In this document: positions 40,317 through 41,777 of the stretch, one piece after another
How positions within the stretch are numbered: the stretch's first letter is position 1
Layout of the letters: every line of letters begins with the position of its first letter
Origin: a virus
DNA length: 41,777 nucleotides
IMG/VR virus record: IMGVR_UViG_3300042516_001592
Coordinates: 1 to 41,777 of that record
Direction: 5' to 3' (one strand)
Notes under the pieces: model-generated
What the model saw: the letters and a program-made list of their open reading frames with translations, nothing else
Database searches by the model: none
What the model was told of the DNA's origin: nothing
Translations under genes and position numbers: made by a program

Positions 40317-41777
40317 CTAGACGTAATTTTTAGACACATTTCCGTACCACTTTGTGCCGTCAGACACAAAAGAGAATATGTCAGTCCTAGAATTAGTTTG
40401 AGTTATAACTGGAGCAACTCCAGATGGCCAAGAAACACTTGTAAATGTAGCTGAGGGAGCTGGGCCACCAGCAGAAGGCTGCTTGAGGTACAGCGTAAAT
40501 GATTTGCCAGCAGCCACAGTTGGCATGGTGAACGTACAGGAAATGGAAGGTGTTAGTGTTGCAACAATCACGGTCGAACTACTGATGTCTAGCGTTTGCG
40601 CTGATCCAGCAGCAGCTATCGTCTGCACCCCTTCAGTGTACCCATTGATTGTTGGGTCTTGCTGGAATACAGCTAGCCCAGTGCCAGTCTTGTCAGTAAG
40701 TGCATTTCTTAAATTTGCACTAGATGGCGTCTGTAAAAAGCCAGCCACATTAGAAGCTAGGCCGCTAATCTTGGTTACACTTAAAGTAGTAATTTGACTA
40801 TCGGCAATCCCCACTCCAACTTGTGCAGCAGCAATTCCAGTAATTTGACCCGCTGTAATTCCAGAGCTAATTTGATTGGCAGACAAGCCAACAACTTGAG
40901 CCGATGTAATTCCTGACAAGATTTGATTTGCCCCAATCAAAACAGGCTGGCTACTTGCCCCAGTAACAACTCCATTTGCATTTACAGCCACTACAGGCAC
41001 CGAGGCTGCGCCCCCGTAAGTCCCGGCAGTCACACCGGAAGCCTGCAAGTTTACGCCTATTTGGCCGTTGCTAGTAATTGGACTATTCGTGACAGCAAGT
41101 GTGGTTGAAGCTACTCCAACTGAAGTAACCGTGCCACCTGCGGCTCCAGAAATGCCAACATTAGTTACTGAGGTGATCCGGCCAAGAGCATCAACCGTAA
41201 TTTGCGGGATTAAAGCATTGCTGCCGTAAGTACCACCAGAAGCACCAGAAGCTGGCAGAGCAGTAGAAGCAATGCTGGATACCTGCGCAGACGTAATACC
41301 TGGGCCAATCTGAGATGCTGACAGGCCAGTAATCTGTGCAGACGTTAATCCGGGCAGTACGTTTGCCGCGCTAACAGTGCCGCCTCCTGCTGCTGGCGTA
41401 TACCCAAGAGCTGCGGTTACGTTTGCGGCAGACAGCGACGTAAGGTTTGCGCTGGTTATCTCGGATCGGATGGCGGCAGAAGACTTGTTTTCTACGTTGC
41501 TAAGGCCAATATTAGTGCGAGCTGCTGTTGTGTCTGTAAGATCAGACAAGTTGTTGGCCTTAACAAGCAAACTTGACGTGTTAATGCCACCAAGCGCCTG
41601 CAATACGGTTGCCTTCCTAAGAAGCCCGCTAGACAGAACAGAAATCTGAAGCAAGCTAGGATCGACATTAGCACCAAGGTCAACTTGATCTGATATAGAA
41701 CCCGGCAACAGCGTCGCATTGTCCACATGCGCGTTTAGGTTTGTTACAGAAACCGTTGAATTGGTCGTTGAATAAGT
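40317..41777 (-). CDS. Tail fibre protein 3, C-terminal part (starts at 206)
   Basis: The body of the fibre gene that crosses the circular joint; the real start is at 206 and the product is 494 aa. Shaft features: repeats T-S-A-Q-[IV]-x-G-L-S-A, G-x-G-I-T-S-A-Q, and the block G-T-V-T-S-V-G followed by L-A-V-T-N-S-P-I, very close to fibre 1, as are the V-D-A-L-G-R-I-T and V-N-A-N-G-V-V-T-G segments. The C-terminal domain ends S-D-G-T-K-W-Y-G-N-V-S-K-N-Y, common in aquatic-phage fibres. It precedes the Gly-rich tip protein by 2 bp. Codons 26-27 differ between the terminal copies (Val-Asn at 126-131, Val-Asp at 41721-41726). Confidence 0.88.
   Translation of the reverse strand, partial: TYSTTNSTVSVTNLNAHVDNATLLPGSISDQVDLGANVDPSLLQISVLSSGLLRKATVLQALGGINTSSLLVKANNLSDLTDTTAARTNIGLSNVENKSSAAIRSEITSANLTSLSAANVTAALGYTPAAGGGTVSAANVLPGLTSAQITGLSASQIGPGITSAQVSSIASTALPASGASGGTYGSNALIPQITVDALGRITSVTNVGISGAAGGTVTSVGVASTTLAVTNSPITSNGQIGVNLQASGVTAGTYGGAASVPVVAVNANGVVTGASSQPVLIGANQILSGITSAQVVGLSANQISSGITAGQITGIAAAQVGVGIADSQITTLSVTKISGLASNVAGFLQTPSSANLRNALTDKTGTGLAVFQQDPTINGYTEGVQTIAAAGSAQTLDISSSTVIVATLTPSISCTFTMPTVAAGKSFTLYLKQPSAGGPAPSATFTSVSWPSGVAPVITQTNSRTDIFSFVSDGTKWYGNVSKNYV
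41596..41777. repeat. Terminal direct repeat, right copy
   Basis: Right-hand copy of the 182-base terminal overlap. The CC at 41723-41724, against TT in the left copy, changes the minus-strand codons from GTA AAC (Val-Asn) to GTG GAC (Val-Asp) in the tail fibre N-terminus. This could be true variation in the phage population or an assembly artefact. Confidence 0.93.

Overview
The window is a complete, or nearly complete, genome of a tailed double-stranded DNA phage, most likely short-tailed (podovirus-like). The last 182 bases (41596-41777) repeat the first 182 (1-182) apart from two adjacent bases, and one tail-fibre gene reads in frame across the joint. The molecule is therefore circular or circularly permuted, with about 41,595 unique bp. 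I see no integrase or repressor, no tRNA, and no DNA or RNA polymerase. The gene content suggests a lytic phage that relies on the host replisome. Many genes lack a clear Shine-Dalgarno sequence and have A/T-rich leaders, which suggests a host with low SD usage. The host cannot be named from the sequence.

Late region, all on the minus strand, from about 19.1 kb down to 0 and on through the circular joint from 41.6 kb to about 29.8 kb. In order of transcription it holds a basic hypothetical gene, terminase large subunit, portal, small ORF, scaffold-like protein, SU10/HK97-fold major capsid protein, an unusual non-coding gap with three related hairpin elements, head-tail adaptor-like genes, tail fibre 1 with a Gly-rich tip protein, tail fibre 2, small conserved phage proteins, and a lysis cassette (two small membrane proteins and an M15 endolysin). 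It continues with a tail nozzle-like protein, tail fibre 3 with a second Gly-rich tip protein, and four large internal-virion-type proteins of 852, 356, 378 and 1547 aa.

Replication/early region, minus strand, 29.7 to 21.6 kb: an OB-fold SSB-like protein with an acidic tail, an HTH protein, a PD-(D/E)XK resolvase-like nuclease, a replisome-organiser-like protein, a DnaB-type helicase split into two separate genes, a RecE-like exonuclease lying between the two halves, a ladder of small overlapping ORFs, a zinc-ribbon protein and a terminase-small-subunit-like HTH protein.

Plus-strand island, 19.7 to 21.6 kb: six small genes of unknown function, the only rightward genes. The island ends in a strong terminator, and on its left a minus-strand terminator and candidate late promoter separate it from the late genes.

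The two most interesting signals are (i) the replicative helicase interrupted exactly between Walker A and the next beta strand by a three-gene insert flanked by a short direct repeat, and (ii) three tandem elements behind the capsid gene that share a TCTCTC loop, a one-base spacer and GTCAC while their stems differ but still pair.
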